The notes under the pieces: generated by a model | Told to the model about the DNA's origin: nothing | What the model saw: only the letters and a program-made list of their open reading frames with translations | Database searches by the model: none | Shown: positions 53,888 to 63,520 of the stretch, piece by piece | Layout: each line of letters starts with the position of its first letter | Numbering within the stretch: the first letter of the stretch is position 1 | Assembly: GCA_965216955.1 (NCBI GenBank) | Contig: CBDCGV010000010.1 | Location: 91,267 to 155,266 of the forward strand | DNA from: CBDCGV01 sp965216955 | GTDB lineage: Bacteria > Bacteroidota > Bacteroidia > Chitinophagales > JADIYW01 | Length of the DNA stretch: 64,000 nucleotides | Direction: 5' to 3' | Made by a program: the position numbers and the translations under genes

Positions 53888-55147
53888 ATGTCAAATAAGA
53901 ATATTTCCCCAGTCGTTTATATAATTTTAACCTTTATATTTTATGTCTGTATAATTGTTTTACTACCAAATGTAAAACATAGCGGCGATCATGAATATTG
54001 GTCAACATGGTCAATTTACAGCTCAACCCATGGACTTGGAAACGTTTATTTTTCGGATACAGACTATCCTCCGTTATTCCAGTATGTCTTATATGCCTTT
54101 GGAAAAATTATGGGTAGCGAAGAAGCTATTCTTAAAAACATTCACCTTTTAAAGATCTTTTATCTTCTATTTGATCTTGCTACATGCTTTATTCTTCTTA
54201 ATCTATTAAAGGTTAAGTTCCAAGATTCTAAAAAAAGACTATTCCTCATTCTCTTCTATCTACTAAATTTTGGAGCATTGTATAACTCCGTCTTATGGGG
54301 GCAAGTAGACTCTATTCTAACATGTTTTTTATTTGCTAGCATATATTTGATCACAAAGAATAACGTTTTAGGCGCTTTAATTTTTTACTTATTGGCGATC
54401 AATTTTAAGTTTCAAGCTATTATTTTTTTACCGATAATTTCTCTTTTGATTATTCCCAAAGCGATTCACAAAATCAGTATTCAAAATTTAGCCAAATGGA
54501 TAATTGTTCCAACACTAGTTCAAGTAATAATATTAATGCCATTTATCCTTAATTCAACTGTCGGTTTAATGATTGAAAATTCAATTACTAGTTCAGTTGA
54601 CAGGTACCCTTATGTTTCTCTTAATGCATTTAATATGTGGTATTGGTTTATTCCTGGAAATTTAGCTATCACAACAGATAAAACTTTGTTCCTTTCACTT
54701 TCGTATAAAAACTGGGGATTTCTCTTATTTTTTTCTGCAAGCTTCTTTGCTTTACTTCCACTATTGATAAGTTCTTTGAAATTATTATTTCAAAAGCAAC
54801 AAATACAACTCAAACAAATCCTTATAGTTTCAGCGCTCATTCCATTGATCTTTTTCTTTTTCAATACTCAGATGCACGAGCGGTATACACACCCTGCTTT
54901 AATCTTTGCAGCAGCTTATGCAATTATTTATAAAAAAAAGTTTGTATATATATTATTGAGTTTTGCCTATTTTTTGAACATGTTTATAGTAAGTGCAGAT
55001 CTTCAAAATCGCTTATTTTCAATACGAAGTATTGATTTTATTGCCGCAGCTTTTTTCATTTGTATACTATTATTATTTAAAGATCTATATAAGAATTTTA
55101 ATATTAAAAACGTTCTTGAACAAAAACCATTCACACCTAGAAACTAA
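53888..55147 (+). CDS. GT-C family (GT87/PIG-M-like) membrane glycosyltransferase
   Basis: 419 residues, about ten helices. The first loop carries HSGDHEYWSTWSIY and YFSDTDYPPLFQYVLYAFG; the D-YPP motif plus WGQVDSI in the third loop are hallmarks of ALG6/ALG8-like and PIG-M-like GT-C transferases. QMHERYTHPA near residue 333 is another match (the ALG6-type HEKR/HERY). These enzymes use polyprenyl-phosphate sugars in the periplasm. It follows infB by 39 bases but is probably unrelated in function. Confidence 0.8.
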   Translation: MSNKNISPVVYIILTFIFYVCIIVLLPNVKHSGDHEYWSTWSIYSSTHGLGNVYFSDTDYPPLFQYVLYAFGKIMGSEEAILKNIHLLKIFYLLFDLATCFILLNLLKVKFQDSKKRLFLILFYLLNFGALYNSVLWGQVDSILTCFLFASIYLITKNNVLGALIFYLLAINFKFQAIIFLPIISLLIIPKAIHKISIQNLAKWIIVPTLVQVIILMPFILNSTVGLMIENSITSSVDRYPYVSLNAFNMWYWFIPGNLAITTDKTLFLSLSYKNWGFLLFFSASFFALLPLLISSLKLLFQKQQIQLKQILIVSALIPLIFFFFNTQMHERYTHPALIFAAAYAIIYKKKFVYILLSFAYFLNMFIVSADLQNRLFSIRSIDFIAAAFFICILLLFKDLYKNFNIKNVLEQKPFTPRN

Positions 55148-55272
55148 TAAATAACAAAATGTTTAACTGTCAACTTAGTAAATGTCACTAAATGAATTAA
55201 TTTTTGTAGCCACTAACAATCTAACTTGGTTTAGTTTTTGATAGTTGTAATGTTTCTAACTTTTCGTAATTA

Positions 55273-57789
55273 ATGAACAAATCAACATTTTACTATATAT
55301 TAAGTAGTGCCCTATTTATTTTACTAGGTCTAAATCTAGTAGGTCAGGAGACTATAGTTAAGGGTCAAATCATTGATGCAGAGAGCGGAGAGATCTTGCC
55401 TTTTTCATCGGTTGTTTTTAGTGGAACTTCTCAAGGAACGGCAACAGATCTAAATGGTATTTTTGAGCTAAAAACAAATGATCTTACACTCAAAAAGATC
55501 ACTGCCTCTTATTTAGGGTATGAACCTAAAGAAATAAAGATCAATCCTGGAAAACTAAATGAAATAAAAAAAATAAAGCTCAAAGAAGTCAAGGTAGAGT
55601 TAGACATTGTAGAAGTTAAAGCCAAAAGAAAAGTCCCTAAGGATACTGCGGCAATTGCACTTTTTAGAAAAGTGGTCAAGAATAAATATCGAAATGACCC
55701 TTCTCAATATGATAACTATAAATATGAACAATACGATAAAACAGAATTTGGGTTTTATAATGTTTCTGATGGTTTTAAGGAAAGTAAACTCGTAAAAAGA
55801 ATTGACTTCATACTTGAAAACATGGACACCTTAGAAAACGGGATCGAAGTACTTCCTGTTTTATTGAAGGAAACAGTTAACAAATACTATTATAGAAAAA
55901 ATCCTAAAAAAGAGAAAGAAATATTGATTGCAGACAAATTTTCTGGAGTTGATAATTTTAGTATTTCGGAGGTAGTAGATTATAATTTTGAATCTATCGA
56001 AGTATATGGAAATCTAATAAGAGTAAATGGAAAACCTATAATGAGTCCGTTTGCAGATAATGCTAGATTTACCTATAAGTACTTTTTAACCGATACCTCT
56101 GAGATTGACGGGTTAACCTGCTTTAAATTGGATTTTACAGGTCGTGGTAATTCTGACGCGGTTTTTTCTGGTTATGCTTGGATTCACGATAGCACCTATG
56201 CAATAAAATCAATCCAATTAAAGGTGCTTCCAGGGGCTAATGTAAACTTCATTACAGATTTTATTGTTAAACAAGAGTTCGAATTTCTTGATGGCAAACA
56301 CTGGTTCAAAGATTATGAATTCTTACAAACACAATATAATATCATCCAAAAGAAGAAAAAGCCACAACAAAGTTTATTGGTCAGAAAATCAAGCCATCGC
56401 TCTGATATAGCGGTTAACACAGAAATTGACGACGCCGTTTTCGACGGAGAACCTGATATTGTCTTGGAAGGTGCTAGAGAAAGAAGTGAAGAGTTTTGGG
56501 ACACTTTATCTACTAGAAAGTTAAATAAAAGGGAAAAGAACATTTATGCAACAGTTGATTCTGTTAAAAGTACTGCATTTTATAAAACGGTAAGATGGTT
56601 TACATACTTGGTCTCTTCAGGGTGGCTAGACCTAAAATATGTCGAACTTGGAAAAATCTACCAATTCTACAGTTTTAATGATGTTGAAGGGAACCGATTT
56701 CGAGTAACCATGAAAACAAATACTAATTTTAGTAAGCGTGTTCAATTTGTTCCTCATATCGCATATGGGACTAAGGATAAGCAATGGAAATATGGAATTA
56801 AAGCATTTGCCCACTTAAAGCGAGAAAATGAAAAATGGCATGCATTGCAGGCCGAATATAGATTTGACTTGTCCCAATCATTTGATGTCAACACCCTTCT
56901 AAAAGGAAGACCAGAATACGACAACATTGTCAATTCTCTTTTAAGGAAAGACCCCATTCGAGACCTTTTCTTAATTAGAGAAGCCAACGTAGCATATTCA
57001 AAAGAATGGGTCAAGGGTTTAAATACAAGACTAGCATTTAATCATAAACAACATATAACTGTGCCCACAGGAAGAGTTTTTACAACATCAGACGATATGG
57101 GTGCGGTTGCAGATACCATTGATAAATTTACCACTTCAGATATAACTTTTAACTTCTTATGGGCTCGTGGACTAAAATTCTACAATCATCCTTTTGGAAG
57201 AAATCCATTAAGCTCTCATAAACCACTTTTCAGCTTTGACTATACTGCAGGTATAAAAGGTCTTTTTGGAGGAGACTATAACTTTCATAAATTCAATTTC
57301 AATGTAAGACAAAGATTACTTGGCCCCGTCGGATTTACTGTTTATCAGGTAGATGCTGGATGGATTTTTGGAAAGGCCCCTTATCCCATCTTATATACAC
57401 ATAGAGGAAATGGTTCATTCCTTTATAACGCTCAGGCTTATAGTAATATGAGAGAAAGTGAATATATAAGTGACAAATACATCTCATTATGGATTACCCA
57501 TCATTTCGATGGCTTCTTATTCAATAAGATTCCAGGAATTAACAAACTTCAATTAAGAACAATCTTACTTTTCAAAGGTCTATATGGAAACATAAATAAT
57601 TCAAATGAAACTATTTTAACCATTCCAGGAGGCGCTTCTGAATTAAATAGTTTTTATTTTGAAACAGGTTTTGGAATAGAGAATATATTGAAACTCCTGA
57701 GAGTAGATTTTACCTGGAGACTTACTCAAAGAGACAAACCGGAAGTGAACAAATTTGCTTTTAAATTTACTATAGCTCCTTCCTTCTAA
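55273..57789 (+). CDS. DUF5686 outer-membrane protein with carboxypeptidase-like regulatory domain
   Basis: 838 residues with signal peptide (ILSSALFILLGLNLVGQ). Residues 28-115 form a CarboxypepD_reg-like beta-sandwich (VKGQIIDAESGEILPFSSVV, GTATDLNGIFEL), as at the N-terminus of SusC-like receptors, then a DUF5686 body (about 130-838) with beta-barrel-like strands and final FAFKFTIAPSF ending in an aromatic. No TonB box or plug domain is visible. Function unknown; probably an outer-membrane barrel. The CotH-type lipoprotein gene follows 26 bases later. Confidence 0.88.
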   Translation: MNKSTFYYILSSALFILLGLNLVGQETIVKGQIIDAESGEILPFSSVVFSGTSQGTATDLNGIFELKTNDLTLKKITASYLGYEPKEIKINPGKLNEIKKIKLKEVKVELDIVEVKAKRKVPKDTAAIALFRKVVKNKYRNDPSQYDNYKYEQYDKTEFGFYNVSDGFKESKLVKRIDFILENMDTLENGIEVLPVLLKETVNKYYYRKNPKKEKEILIADKFSGVDNFSISEVVDYNFESIEVYGNLIRVNGKPIMSPFADNARFTYKYFLTDTSEIDGLTCFKLDFTGRGNSDAVFSGYAWIHDSTYAIKSIQLKVLPGANVNFITDFIVKQEFEFLDGKHWFKDYEFLQTQYNIIQKKKKPQQSLLVRKSSHRSDIAVNTEIDDAVFDGEPDIVLEGARERSEEFWDTLSTRKLNKREKNIYATVDSVKSTAFYKTVRWFTYLVSSGWLDLKYVELGKIYQFYSFNDVEGNRFRVTMKTNTNFSKRVQFVPHIAYGTKDKQWKYGIKAFAHLKRENEKWHALQAEYRFDLSQSFDVNTLLKGRPEYDNIVNSLLRKDPIRDLFLIREANVAYSKEWVKGLNTRLAFNHKQHITVPTGRVFTTSDDMGAVADTIDKFTTSDITFNFLWARGLKFYNHPFGRNPLSSHKPLFSFDYTAGIKGLFGGDYNFHKFNFNVRQRLLGPVGFTVYQVDAGWIFGKAPYPILYTHRGNGSFLYNAQAYSNMRESEYISDKYISLWITHHFDGFLFNKIPGINKLQLRTILLFKGLYGNINNSNETILTIPGGASELNSFYFETGFGIENILKLLRVDFTWRLTQRDKPEVNKFAFKFTIAPSF

Positions 57790-57815
57790 TTTTAATTAGA
57801 AAGGATTCAAAAAAT

Positions 57816-60803
57816 ATGATTAATAGAATCATTTTAACATCAGTATTCTTTTTGACTGTCTTACTTTCTTGCAAAAAGAAAGATGTAAAAGACCCAATTC
57901 CATATTGGATTAAAAATGTTTCCTGCGACTTTGAAACGTATATTAAAAAGAATGATGTTTTTGAATTCGAAACAGATTCTAATCAAATTATTATCACAGG
58001 CTCTCTCAATCAAGATGTCTATCGCTCTGGCTCAAGTTCATTAGTTATTCCCAAACAAAATGAACAACCTCTAATTTCTCTAAAAGAGTTAGAACCTGGT
58101 CAGTTGGTTGAATTTACAATATGGCAGTCCAAACACGATACGAATGCGATTGTATCAGCCATTTTGCATTTTAAAAATGGAAAATCAAAAAAGATAGAAT
58201 CAAATTATAACTCAACAGTTAAAACTGAAAAAGGGTGGAAACAACATTTTATTTCAATCCCCATTCAATATCCAATTGATCACTTAGACATTGTATTACG
58301 CACCATCAATCAGTCTGCTTCTTTTGATGATCTGAATATTAAAATATATCCAAAACAGCCAAAAAACAACATCTCCGAAACCCTAAGGATTTACATTCCA
58401 AACAAATCAAAAAACAAGTTAAACACATATATAAGTAAAGCTCTTCCATATAGAATAATACCTGAATCGAGTAAAAAATATATTGACGCCTATTATCTTA
58501 CAGAGGAAGATACATTTGAGATTAAAATGAAAATTAAAGGTGATTGGAACGACCATATCACACCAAAAAAAGCTTCTTTTAGGTTCAAATTATCTGGTGC
58601 TACATATAAAGGAATGACCAATTTTTCGATCCAACATCCTAAAACAAGAAATTTTATTAGTGAATGGTTTATGCATAAAATGGCAGAAAAAGAAGATGTT
58701 TTGTGCACAAAATATAGCTTTATAAATGTTGTAATTAATGATTATAATTATGGAGTTTACGCTCTTGAAGAACATTTTGAGAAACACATTCTTGAAAATA
58801 GAAATAGACGTGAAGCACCAATACTAAAATTTGATGAAACTGGAAACTGGAAAGTAAGAGAAGAAGAGTATCATAACAACTTTAGACATAATATACCATA
58901 CTTTGAATCAAGCATTACTAAGCCTTTCAAGTATAATCGAACATTAAAAAACAACATTCTTAGAGCTCAATTTATAGAAGGCACAAATTTAATGGAACTA
59001 TTTAAGCAAGGTCATTTAGAAATAGAAGATATTTTTGACATTGATGAACTCGCAAAATTCTATGCCTTAGTTGAATTCAGTGGAAGTTACCACTCTTTAT
59101 ATTGGCACAATAGAAGACTATACTTTAATCCAATTACTCAAAAATTAGAACATATATACTTTGACGCACTGCCACAATTAGGTGATAGTTCGAATGTGAT
59201 GTTTGATATTTTAAATAATCGTGAAAAAGAAGGAACACTTATTTTTGACATTCCAATTGTGATGAATAAAAAATTTAAAGATCGTTTTTTCCATCATTTA
59301 ACGCATATAACCTCTCCCCTTTATTTAGACTCACTATTAACTTATTTAGATTCCTCCATTAATACTTATTACACCGCAATTTCTGCAGAAACACCTGAGT
59401 ATATATTCGACAAGAAAATTGTTTATGACAAAGCGAAGCAAATTCGAAAAAACATGACACCGTTGGAAGAATTTTGGGATGAGCAACTAGATGAAGCTAA
59501 AAATATAGATTTTTGGATGAGAAAGGAATCCTATAAAAAATTAAGAAAAAAATTATTATTTGAAGATGTTGCTTTAAATGCCTTTTCTTCTATTAATCAA
59601 AATGGGAAATATAATTTAGAATTAGAGAACTATCATCTGAATCAAATATCAATTATTGCAGTTAACTATGCCAAGGGCGGAGTTAAATACAATTTTAAGA
59701 CGCCAATAAAACTGAGTTCATTTGCAAAGGGACTTGACAAAAAAATTATTGAATTAGATTCCATGCCTTATGAATTATTTTTCACAACCAAAAATACAGG
59801 AGAAAAAGTTCATAAATCCAAACCAATACCATGGAAAAAACCAACTGGTGAAACCACTAGAAATAGTTTAAATGATGAATTCAGAACTACTCATCAATGC
59901 TACACATTAGAAGAAGATAATTGGATTGTTTTTAATAAAAAATGTGAAATTGATCAGTTAATTTACATCCCTGAACAATATAAAGTTAAAATACTACCAG
60001 GGTCAAATATTATTTTCAAAGAGAACGGTGGCATAATCGTTAATAACCAATTTATCTGTAAAGGCTCTTTAACAGACTCGATTAAGATCAAGTCAATATC
60101 ATCCAATTCTCAAGGAATAACAATCATAAAAGGATCAAAGGCAATAATTGACTATGTGACAATTGATGGATTATCAAATCTAAATTTTCACAATTGGATA
60201 TTAACAGGTGCTCTAACAATTTATGAAACCCCAATTTCTATTTCAAATTTAATAATAGTAAACAACCATAGTGAAGATGCATTAAACATCATAAGAAGTC
60301 CTTTTATTATTGATAGATTAAAGATTAAAAACACTAAATCGGATGGGTTTGATGCAGACTTTTGTACTGGCACAATTACGAACTCTTCCTTCTCGAATAC
60401 AGGAAACGATTGTATTGATTTTTCAGGATCTCAGGTCAATATTACAAATATTAATATTATTAATTCTGGTGACAAAGGCATTTCTGGTGGAGAAAAATCA
60501 ATCTTAAAACTCAACAATATAACAATCGATGGTGCCATCATTGGCATTGCCTCCAAAGATGCCACACTCATAACAGGAAATAATATAACTATTAAGAATT
60601 CAACAACAGGTGCTGCCTCCTTTCAAAAAAAGATAACCTATGGTATTGCAAACTGCAATTTAAATAATGTAATTTTCGACAATTGCAGTCAAATTCATTT
60701 AATTGAGAATGGATCAAGTATTACAATTAATTCAACCATACTGGAAGGGACTAAAACCATAAATGTCGATTCATTATATTATATTCAAGAAAACGATATA
60801 TAG
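57816..60803 (+). CDS. CotH-kinase-like lipoprotein with C-terminal right-handed beta-helix
   Basis: 995 residues. Lipobox LLSC puts the lipid on Cys19. Residues about 60-175 resemble a carbohydrate-binding-type beta sandwich (SLKELEPGQLVEFTIW). About 185-560 is a CotH domain: DWNDHITPKKASFRFKLSG, VVINDYNYGVYALEEHFEKH, and the metal/catalytic stretch around Asp450 (HIYFDALPQLGDSS). About 720-995 is a parallel beta-helix (ILPGSNIIFKENGG, TKSDGFDADFCTGTITNSSF, NDCIDFSG, GDKGISGGEKS). CotH kinases phosphorylate proteins with ATP-type donors in secretory compartments or coats; the beta-helix suggests binding of a polysaccharide. Substrate unknown. Likely in one transcript with the DUF5686 gene. 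Confidence 0.85.
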   Translation: MINRIILTSVFFLTVLLSCKKKDVKDPIPYWIKNVSCDFETYIKKNDVFEFETDSNQIIITGSLNQDVYRSGSSSLVIPKQNEQPLISLKELEPGQLVEFTIWQSKHDTNAIVSAILHFKNGKSKKIESNYNSTVKTEKGWKQHFISIPIQYPIDHLDIVLRTINQSASFDDLNIKIYPKQPKNNISETLRIYIPNKSKNKLNTYISKALPYRIIPESSKKYIDAYYLTEEDTFEIKMKIKGDWNDHITPKKASFRFKLSGATYKGMTNFSIQHPKTRNFISEWFMHKMAEKEDVLCTKYSFINVVINDYNYGVYALEEHFEKHILENRNRREAPILKFDETGNWKVREEEYHNNFRHNIPYFESSITKPFKYNRTLKNNILRAQFIEGTNLMELFKQGHLEIEDIFDIDELAKFYALVEFSGSYHSLYWHNRRLYFNPITQKLEHIYFDALPQLGDSSNVMFDILNNREKEGTLIFDIPIVMNKKFKDRFFHHLTHITSPLYLDSLLTYLDSSINTYYTAISAETPEYIFDKKIVYDKAKQIRKNMTPLEEFWDEQLDEAKNIDFWMRKESYKKLRKKLLFEDVALNAFSSINQNGKYNLELENYHLNQISIIAVNYAKGGVKYNFKTPIKLSSFAKGLDKKIIELDSMPYELFFTTKNTGEKVHKSKPIPWKKPTGETTRNSLNDEFRTTHQCYTLEEDNWIVFNKKCEIDQLIYIPEQYKVKILPGSNIIFKENGGIIVNNQFICKGSLTDSIKIKSISSNSQGITIIKGSKAIIDYVTIDGLSNLNFHNWILTGALTIYETPISISNLIIVNNHSEDALNIIRSPFIIDRLKIKNTKSDGFDADFCTGTITNSSFSNTGNDCIDFSGSQVNITNINIINSGDKGISGGEKSILKLNNITIDGAIIGIASKDATLITGNNITIKNSTTGAASFQKKITYGIANCNLNNVIFDNCSQIHLIENGSSITINSTILEGTKTINVDSLYYIQENDI

Positions 60804-61035
60804 GTATCTAAAACAATACTATAAACTATCAGAAATAAGTTTTCTTAGCTATATCGAAACTTACTAGCAGAATAAAAAAGAGTGACTTATAAACTACTCA
60901 TTTAACATATAAGCATCAACTTCATTATTGATCTTCAGAAGAACCTACCTCCTCTTCAAGTGAATTGAGATAATATAACTTCATTCAAAAACTAAAACCA
61001 CCAACGATTTCTGAACTCATTATATCAGAAAATTA
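60804..61035. terminator. Convergent 232-base gap with a weak terminator for the GT genes
   Basis: Between the CotH gene and the minus-strand GT2 gene. On the minus strand GAGT...ACTC (60899-60880, imperfect inner stem) is followed by a T6 run (60879-60874), terminator-like for the GT2 transcript. Two tiny minus-strand frames (11 and 19 codons) after the GT2 stop show no support as genes. Nothing else recognisable. Confidence 0.3.
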
Positions 61036-62013
61036 TTATTTCTTTTCTTCAGCTCTAACGGCTCTTTTACCTCCCAAGTTTGTAGATTCAATAATGTATA
61101 AAGGTCTATTTCGCGTATTATTAATGAGCCTAACAAAATACTCTCCCATTACTCCCAAACAAAGTAACTGAACACCACCAATAAAAAGAACGCATATAAT
61201 TATGGATGTCCACCCCTCAACAAATTGCTTAAGGATAAACCTAGATATAATAGCATAACCAATCAAAGCAATAGATAAGAAGGATGCTAAAAAACCCGCC
61301 ATAGTAGCAACTTTGAGTGGCCAATTCGAAAATGCTGTGATACCGTCCATCGCAAAATTAAACATCTTTTTAACCGTATACCCAGTTTCTCCCTCATGAC
61401 GCGGATCACGCTTATATTTAATGGCAATTTGATTAAATCCTGCCCAAGCTATTTGTCCTCTCAAAAATTTATTCTGCTCTGGCATTTCCTTTAATACATC
61501 TACAACTTTCCTGTCTATCACTCTAAAATCTCCAGTATCTAAAGGAATATCAATAGATGTTATCTTCTTCAAAATCTTATAGAAGACCTTTGCCGTTATT
61601 AACTTAAAAAAGCCTTCTCCTTCTCTTTTCTCCCTTTGTGCATATGCAACTTGATATCCATTTTGAATTTTTTTGTACATATCTATAATCAACTCGGGAG
61701 GGTCTTGTAAATCTGCATCAATTATTGCAACCGCATCACCAATACATGCATCCAAACCTGCTGAAACTGCAATTTGGTGTCCAAAGTTTCTAGAAAAGTT
61801 GATATACACAATATGAGGATCTTCTTTCGCTAATGATTTAATGACTTCTAATGACTGATCTCTACTCCCATCGTTCACCAAAACAAATTCATAATCAAAG
61901 CGCTCTAATTGAAGCTCACTTTTAAGTTGTTCTACAACAGAACACATCCTTTTATGAAGCAGATGCAGATTCTTTTCTTCATTATATACTGGTACTATAA
62001 TAGATAAGTCCAT
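61036..62013 (-). CDS. GT2 family polyprenyl-phosphate sugar transferase (DPM1/GtrB-like)
   Basis: 325 residues. The catalytic domain begins LSIIVPVYNEEKNL, with VNDGSRDQS, FGHQIAVSAGLD and DADLQDPP (donor Asp-x-Asp region), then DTGDFRVIDRKVVD and RGQIAWAGF, all typical of DPM1/GtrB/ArnC enzymes. Two C-terminal membrane helices (about 235-255 and 270-292) anchor it. It moves a sugar from UDP/GDP onto undecaprenyl phosphate on the cytoplasmic side, supplying the GT-C type enzymes encoded just upstream (22-base gap). KRDPRHEGETGYTVKKMFNFA is the conserved last loop. Confidence 0.92.
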   Translation of the reverse strand: MDLSIIVPVYNEEKNLHLLHKRMCSVVEQLKSELQLERFDYEFVLVNDGSRDQSLEVIKSLAKEDPHIVYINFSRNFGHQIAVSAGLDACIGDAVAIIDADLQDPPELIIDMYKKIQNGYQVAYAQREKREGEGFFKLITAKVFYKILKKITSIDIPLDTGDFRVIDRKVVDVLKEMPEQNKFLRGQIAWAGFNQIAIKYKRDPRHEGETGYTVKKMFNFAMDGITAFSNWPLKVATMAGFLASFLSIALIGYAIISRFILKQFVEGWTSIIICVLFIGGVQLLCLGVMGEYFVRLINNTRNRPLYIIESTNLGGKRAVRAEEKK

Positions 62014-62035
62014 AATTTAAAAAATATGCCTAATA

Positions 62036-63520
62036 CTAATTTTTAAACGCCTCCAATACTTCCGTTATAAAATGCTTCCTAAAATAAAAAAGAAAAGAGA
62101 TAACCATAAATAAAAGAGATAAAAACACTAATATATGCAAATAACTATCGGGTTGTATCGAATATGTTATTTCATGTAAGCTACTTAAAGAAAAAACAAA
62201 AACAGCATAATAAATCCAGCTTTTAATCTCCGTTTCAACTAAAAAAGGTAGAACGATTATGAAATACCATGGGTGAAAAATAGGAGAATAGAAGCAAATA
62301 ACTATAATAAACAGCTTTGCAAATATGTGAAACAGCTGTTTGGGATGCTTTATTTTTAGAATGGTTAAAAAAGTGGAGATCGCCATTAAAAAAGCTAAAA
62401 TTTTAAAAAAAGGAATAAACACACTCCAATAAGCTTTTTTAGCCTCAGTTAGATCATTTTCATGCGCTGCAGCAGATGACTGTATTTCTCCCAACGAAGA
62501 TTTAAAAAACATTACAGGATGAATAATTAAATCTGTAAACACCTCTGTAAAGCTTCTAGAAGGGTTTTTCCCTTCATGATAATTTATTGAAGTGGTTATC
62601 GTTTCTATACCATCCCAAACAGGTTTATAGGAGGAAAATGCAATAAGAAATAAAATACCGACACATAAAACAAATGCTTTTAGAAATGCGCCTCCCTCCA
62701 ATTTCCTGTCATTGAAATGAGCAAAGAAAATATATAGTGCTATAAATGGGGCTAGCAAAACAGCATAAAGTGTTTTACTAGTAACCACTATACTTAAACA
62801 CAATGCTGCTAACACCCAATTTCTTTGTCTTAATTGAAATAAAGCAATCATAATAAAAGTGGCCAAAATACTATCTACATGCATTTGCCCTATTCCTTCT
62901 AGCCAATACACAGGGGCTAATATTAACAAAGCTTGCATATTGAATTTCTTTGAAGGATACTTTTTATAATATGCTGAAACTGCATTTACAAATACAATAC
63001 AAAAAATGAAAATTATGACTTTAAAGACGATAATACTCCCCAACATTGTTTTACCCAACAAAGCAGATAAATAAAAAAGAAATAGAAGTGGGGGGCCGTA
63101 ATGATTTGGACAATCTTGCCAATGTGGACTTAAATAATCAAAAAAATCAGACCTATTTAATAAACTCCCATCGGTATATGTAAAAATTGATTTTGTTGCC
63201 AAGTTTCCCTCTGTCATATAAGTAAATATATCTGCGGCTAACATTGGCATCATAAAACTCGATAAAAAGCCAATCCCCAAGCCTAACTTTTTTACCTCTT
63301 GTGGAGATAATTTAAACCCATTATTATTTACAATAATATTGTAATAAGTATATATGGATATCCCAAGACCAGCATAAAATAAAACAAATGCTAACACCTC
63401 CCATATTCCCCATAATTCGTTATAATCTACTCGAATATCCTTTGTAACAATGTATCTCAAAAGAGAACTTGAAACGATAAATAAGCATCCTAGTATGAAT
63501 AATACAAAAGGTTTTTTCAT
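62036..63520 (-). CDS. GT-C-like multispanning mannosyltransferase-type protein, copy 1
   Basis: 494 residues with about twelve helices. Loop motifs are AADIFTYMTEG, DCPNHYGPPLLFL and LEGIGQMHVDSILATF, resembling the D-YGPP and G-HND patterns of alpha-1,6-mannopyranosyltransferase-like GT-C proteins, and IFHPWYFIIVLPF near the end (a HPWY motif common in these). Overlaps the upstream paralogue by 4 bases (ATGA). Probably uses the polyprenyl-linked sugar made by the downstream GT2. Acceptor unknown. Confidence 0.78.
   Translation of the reverse strand: MKKPFVLFILGCLFIVSSSLLRYIVTKDIRVDYNELWGIWEVLAFVLFYAGLGISIYTYYNIIVNNNGFKLSPQEVKKLGLGIGFLSSFMMPMLAADIFTYMTEGNLATKSIFTYTDGSLLNRSDFFDYLSPHWQDCPNHYGPPLLFLFYLSALLGKTMLGSIIVFKVIIFIFCIVFVNAVSAYYKKYPSKKFNMQALLILAPVYWLEGIGQMHVDSILATFIMIALFQLRQRNWVLAALCLSIVVTSKTLYAVLLAPFIALYIFFAHFNDRKLEGGAFLKAFVLCVGILFLIAFSSYKPVWDGIETITTSINYHEGKNPSRSFTEVFTDLIIHPVMFFKSSLGEIQSSAAAHENDLTEAKKAYWSVFIPFFKILAFLMAISTFLTILKIKHPKQLFHIFAKLFIIVICFYSPIFHPWYFIIVLPFLVETEIKSWIYYAVFVFSLSSLHEITYSIQPDSYLHILVFLSLLFMVISFLFYFRKHFITEVLEAFKN

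Noticed and set aside
60910..61020. Two tiny minus-strand frames of 11 and 19 codons after the GT2 gene, the second ending EEEVGSSEDQ
   Set aside because: Too short, no neighbouring modification or export genes and no start signal; looked briefly like a peptide precursor or gene remnant but cannot be supported.
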